In this document: one piece after another, positions 60,894-64,000 of the stretch
How positions within the stretch are numbered: position 1 is the stretch's first letter
Layout: each line of letters starts with the position of its first letter
Source: Terrimonas_A sp036262095
Lineage (GTDB): Bacteria > Bacteroidota > Bacteroidia > Chitinophagales > Chitinophagaceae
NCBI GenBank assembly: GCA_036262095.1
Contig: DATAJQ010000050.1
Coordinates: 62,001 to 126,000, forward strand
DNA length: 64,000 nt
Direction: 5' to 3'
Notes under the pieces: generated by a model
Told to the model about the DNA's origin: nothing
Seen by the model: only the letters and a program-made list of their open reading frames with translations
Database searches by the model: none
Position numbers and translations under genes: made by a program

Positions 60894-61502
60894 TTATTTT
60901 ACCCTTTTAATAACACAGCCCACGGATCTGGTAGTGGGAGTTGCAATGGCTTTACCGGAAACCAGTTCGTCAATAGCAATGCTCAGGTGCTTCCTGGTTA
61001 CCTGATCGGCTGCATTGGCATTATCATCAATGGCGCCATGGTAGACCAGTTTGTTGTTTTTATCGAACAGGAACACTTCAGGAGTGCGGGTAGCGCCAAA
61101 AATATCGGCCATGGCAGAATTATTGTCGACCACATAGCTGAAATTGTAGCCCTGCTCTTTAGCATAAGCCTGCATATCAGTGTATGAGTCGCCATCATTC
61201 CTGGAAGCTTCGTTCGGGTTCAGAAGTATAACCCCAATGTTCTGGCTGCTGGCCAGTTTGGCTGCTTCCAGAGTACGGCCCTGGTATTTTTTTACAACGG
61301 GGCAGGTATTGCAACTGAACATTACCATTAACCCGTTTTTTTTCATCGCATCTTTAAAGGACACTTCTTTACCACTGATGTCTTTCATTTTCGCATCAGC
61401 ATTAGGCAGGCTGGACCCAATGGGAAGTGGGTCTGTTGCAGTTCGGAATGCCATAAAAGCTATTGCTGCAAGAGGTATGGCAGCGAAGAGTATTTTTTTC
61501 AT
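60894..61502 (-). CDS. Secreted redoxin/thioredoxin-like protein
   Basis: A 202-residue protein with signal peptide (about 1-22). The AhpC/TSA-like fold has a redox pair C64-N-T-C67 (MFSCNTCPVV), in a position more like thioredoxins. LVYHGAIDDNANAADQVTRK is a typical C-terminal segment of the Bacteroidota group that includes redoxin-domain proteins. It is expected to act in the periplasm; the partner is unknown. Confidence 0.85.
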   Translation of the reverse strand: MKKILFAAIPLAAIAFMAFRTATDPLPIGSSLPNADAKMKDISGKEVSFKDAMKKNGLMVMFSCNTCPVVKKYQGRTLEAAKLASSQNIGVILLNPNEASRNDGDSYTDMQAYAKEQGYNFSYVVDNNSAMADIFGATRTPEVFLFDKNNKLVYHGAIDDNANAADQVTRKHLSIAIDELVSGKAIATPTTRSVGCVIKRVK

Positions 61503-61544
61503 GACAATTTGGTTTTGAGGTTATATACCAAATTTCCGCAAAAA

Positions 61545-62519
61545 TTATGCATTATGATGCCCGCCTGCCAGATTTTTATTCCTTTCATCCACTTCGTACT
61601 TCAGGGAATTGATACTTACATTCAGCTCAAAACCAATTAATAACACCAGTGAATTGAAATAGATCAGCAGCATCAGGATCAGCACGGTGCTGATAGACCC
61701 GTAAAGCTCATTGTAGTTGGAAAAATTACTGACCCAATAGGAAAAGCCTGCGGTGAACGCGATCATCAGGAAACCTGCGAGTATGGAACCGGGGTTGATC
61801 AGTTTCCAGCGCTTGTGCATGGCCGGCGCATACCGGTAAATAAAAGAGATGCAGAAGAAGAACATCAGCACAATAAAGACCCAGCGCAGGTTATGGATCA
61901 GGGAGATCACGGTTTCATTGGTCACACCCATCCATCGCAATACAGCACCCTGCATGATCAGTGCAATGATGGTAATAAACAGAAGAATGAACAGGATAAA
62001 TGTCAGCCGGAGTGCCATTCCCCTTTGGTTAAGTCCCTTACGCTTTCTGAAACCTATATAGTCCTTATCAAAAGAACGCATGATGCCCATCACAGCGTTG
62101 GACGAGAAGAACATGGCCAGCACAAAACCGGTAGACAAGAGCCCGGTCCTCGGCTTGTTCAAAATATCTGAAAGGAAATTGATCAGTCCATGATTATTTT
62201 TTTCACCCGGCACCACATCCCTGATCAGGCCAAACATCTGCTGAACGAATTCTTTTGAAATAGGAAGATAAGGTACCAATGTGAACAGGAAGATCACAGC
62301 AGGGGGGATGGCCATAGTGAAATTGAACGCAATAGCAGACGCCCTTTCCGTAAACCCTGTTTTCTTTGCCTGCCTGAAAAAGAAACGGATCACATCAAAT
62401 AAAGGAATGCCCTGAAAGCCGGGAAGAATGATCTTCTTGCTTTTCCTGATCAGGAAACTGACAGGCGCGGATGTTATAAATTCTCTCCGTATCCGTGTGA
62501 GCAGTTTCGGAAAATTCAT
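61545..62519 (-). CDS. YihY/virulence-factor-BrkB family membrane protein
   Basis: A 324-residue protein with about six membrane helices. Landmarks are GFTERASAIAFNFTMAIPPAVIFLF, the GLLSTGFVLAMFFSSNAVMGIM helix and ELYGSISTVLILMLLIYFNSLVLLIGFELN near the C-terminus. The biochemical function is unsettled in the family. The start overlaps the mltG stop by 4 bases (ATGA), so both are translated from one message. Confidence 0.9.
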   Translation of the reverse strand: MNFPKLLTRIRREFITSAPVSFLIRKSKKIILPGFQGIPLFDVIRFFFRQAKKTGFTERASAIAFNFTMAIPPAVIFLFTLVPYLPISKEFVQQMFGLIRDVVPGEKNNHGLINFLSDILNKPRTGLLSTGFVLAMFFSSNAVMGIMRSFDKDYIGFRKRKGLNQRGMALRLTFILFILLFITIIALIMQGAVLRWMGVTNETVISLIHNLRWVFIVLMFFFCISFIYRYAPAMHKRWKLINPGSILAGFLMIAFTAGFSYWVSNFSNYNELYGSISTVLILMLLIYFNSLVLLIGFELNVSINSLKYEVDERNKNLAGGHHNA

Positions 62520-63526
62520 TTCACATTGCGGTTATTTAATTCCTTTTGATAAAGACGTGCATTGGCTATATGGTCCTTATAATTACTGGTGAAGACATGC
62601 GTACCATCAAATGCAGGATTGGCTACAAAGTAGATATAATCTGTTTTGGGGGCATGCAGCACAGCGTCCATTGTAGCCAGGCCAGGTGTGCAAATTGGCC
62701 CTGGCGGCAGGCCCTTGTTGACGTATGTGTTATAGGGAGAAACTGTAAGCAACTGCTTTTCATAAATACGCCGCAGGCCAAAATTCCGCAAAGCAAATTT
62801 CACTGTCGGGTCGGCCTGCAAAGGCATTCCTTTTGCCAGCCGGTTAAGGTACACACTGGCGATATTGGGCCTGTCGCTTTCAGCATTGGTCTCTTCATCA
62901 ATTATGGATGCAAGTATGGATACCTGAACAGGGGTAAGCCCCAGGCTGTCGGCTAATTGCTTACGTTCCGGCGTCCAGAAAGTGGTCCATGCATTATGGA
63001 ATTCACGGAATATGCGGGAAGGAGTAGTGTTCCATTTCAGTGTGTAGGTAAATGGCATTGCTGCGGCCATTACGGTGTTGGTGTCAAGCCCGAATTGCCG
63101 TAATGAATCAGGGTTGTTCAGGTAGTTGACCATCTCCACGGAATCGCATTCAAATGCTCGTCCGATCCTTTCAGCCAGCACTTCCCTGGTCCTTATTTTG
63201 GTGATCACAAAATTGACCGGGCTCTGACTGCCATTCTTCAGCATCCTTACAAGGTTGAGCAGGCTCATACCTTTCTTTATTTCGTAGCGGCCGGGTTTTA
63301 CATTCTTATAGCCTGCCATCCTGGAGCTGAGATTGAACCAGGTTTTGCCCCCAATGATCTTATTCTTTACAAGGCTGTCGGTAACATCATTGAAGCTGGC
63401 GCCAGTACGGATATAAAGATATTTGTGCTCCGGGACCCTGACAGTAGGGCCTAAAAATTTCCAGGCAAAAAAAACGGCAATCAGGAGAATAGCTGCGGCA
63501 ACAATAGTTATGATCTTTTTTTTCAT
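62516..63526 (-). CDS. mltG: Endolytic peptidoglycan transglycosylase
   Basis: A 336-residue inner-membrane enzyme that cuts nascent glycan strands and helps set their length. A single N-terminal helix (about 5-24) anchors it. A LysM-like subdomain precedes the YceG catalytic domain with SILASIIDEETNAESDRP (active-site acidic residues around 210-212), IASVYLNRL, MPLQADPTVKFAL and PYNTYVNKGLPPGPICTPG, which are diagnostic. It is the first gene of a pair with yihY. Confidence 0.94.
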   Translation of the reverse strand: MKKKIITIVAAAILLIAVFFAWKFLGPTVRVPEHKYLYIRTGASFNDVTDSLVKNKIIGGKTWFNLSSRMAGYKNVKPGRYEIKKGMSLLNLVRMLKNGSQSPVNFVITKIRTREVLAERIGRAFECDSVEMVNYLNNPDSLRQFGLDTNTVMAAAMPFTYTLKWNTTPSRIFREFHNAWTTFWTPERKQLADSLGLTPVQVSILASIIDEETNAESDRPNIASVYLNRLAKGMPLQADPTVKFALRNFGLRRIYEKQLLTVSPYNTYVNKGLPPGPICTPGLATMDAVLHAPKTDYIYFVANPAFDGTHVFTSNYKDHIANARLYQKELNNRNVK

Positions 63527-63640
63527 CTGTATGCTTTTATTGCTTTGGCCACATGGGATTCTGCATAGCAGATACTCATTGATCCGGCATGAAAATGAAT
63601 ATCTTATTATGCTTGTTTCATAGTAACGGACAAATTAAAC

Positions 63641-63668
63641 AAAAAACCCTGTCTTGTGACAGGGTTTT
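63641..63668 (-). terminator. secG terminator
   Basis: On the minus strand, AAAACCCTGT pairs with ACAGGGTTTT over a 6-base loop, followed by further T residues. It lies 21 bases after the secG stop. Confidence 0.85.
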
Positions 63669-63689
63669 GAAATATAATTAATGAGGTAA

Positions 63690-64000
63690 TTATTTCTGTG
63701 CTGAATCCGGGGCAGTAGGGAATGTACCTGTGTTGGCAGGTGTCTGTGGAGTTGCCTGCTGAGGTGCTGGTGCGCCTGCTGCTTTATTGATACTGTCTGG
63801 CAAACCATCGCCGTTTCCTGTTCTGATAAAGAAAGCAGAGATCAGGCAAAGCAGGCCGATAATGCCGGCAAAGATCCAGGTGCCTTTTTCCAGTACATCT
63901 GTAGTTTGTTTTACGCCCATGAACTGGTTGCTGAAACCGGCGATATTGCCAGCCAGGCCGCCACCTTTGGGGTTCTGTACCAATACGATAAGTCCTAATA
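63690..64000 (-). CDS. secG: Preprotein translocase subunit SecG (partial, cut by window end)
   Basis: The visible part starts inside the first helix (LGLIVLVQNPKGGGLAG), the SecG signature, then a second helix (WIFAGIIGLLCLISAFFI) and an Ala/Pro/Thr-rich tail typical of Bacteroidota. The true start lies beyond the window; the TTG at 63983 is not it. SecG assists SecYE in protein export. Confidence 0.92.
   Translation of the reverse strand, partial: LGLIVLVQNPKGGGLAGNIAGFSNQFMGVKQTTDVLEKGTWIFAGIIGLLCLISAFFIRTGNGDGLPDSINKAAGAPAPQQATPQTPANTGTFPTAPDSAQK

Overview
The window looks like chromosomal DNA of a member of the Bacteroidota, most likely of the Chitinophagaceae type. The signs are a SusC/SusD polysaccharide utilisation locus with a hybrid two-component regulator, promoters of the TTG / TAnnTTTG type, a DUF4199 protein, PorT-like and TonB-dependent barrels, an L-arabinose isomerase operon, and few Shine-Dalgarno sequences. 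I see no prophage, transposase, plasmid or CRISPR signal. Genus and species cannot be read from the sequence.

Region 1 (1-11072) resembles a stress/adaptation island: a PAS-PAS histidine kinase overlapping a response regulator, a triple-BON protein, a divergent Hsp20-like protein, a zinc alcohol dehydrogenase, a class I fructose-bisphosphate aldolase, an MlaE-MlaF-MlaD lipid transporter, a tandem universal stress protein, a PorT-like barrel and a ZIP-like metal transporter. Region 2 (11186-20191) is largely housekeeping and surface glycan: an M13 lipoprotein peptidase, tRNA-Pro(GGG), a dihydroorotase homologue lacking metal ligands, DUF4199, two glycosyltransferases, and the heptose enzymes HddA and GmhA, followed by a secreted esterase.

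Region 3 (20238-25927) is an arabinose operon: a 26-bp perfect hairpin, a clear Bacteroidota promoter with an overlapping 21-bp dyad, then araB, araD, araA and a secreted GH51 arabinofuranosidase. A VOC protein, a convergent terminator, a LytS/LytTR sensor pair and a divergent TonB-type barrel follow (26108-30910).

Region 4 (30925-48185) is a complete polysaccharide utilisation locus: a 1348-residue hybrid two-component sensor, SusC, SusD, a SusE/F-like lipoprotein with three repeats, a GH66 dextranase, a GH31 alpha-glucosidase and an unassigned (alpha/alpha)6 glycosidase carrying Fn3 and carbohydrate-binding modules. GH66 plus GH31 points to dextran or a related alpha-1,6-glucan. The proposed flow is: surface GH66 cuts dextran, SusE/SusD capture and SusC import the fragments, GH31 and the unassigned enzyme finish them in the periplasm, and the hybrid sensor detects an intermediate.

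Region 5 (48365-64000) carries a cytochrome c / PQQ sugar dehydrogenase fusion, a 2-hydroxyacid dehydrogenase, Dps, a Crp-family regulator, several thioredoxin-like proteins, a DUF4397 lipoprotein, a large AsmA protein, TrmH, YihY, MltG and a SecG cut by the window end. The strongest leads are the unassigned PUL glycosidase, the dihydroorotase without its metal site, and several operator-like palindromes with no obvious regulator nearby.
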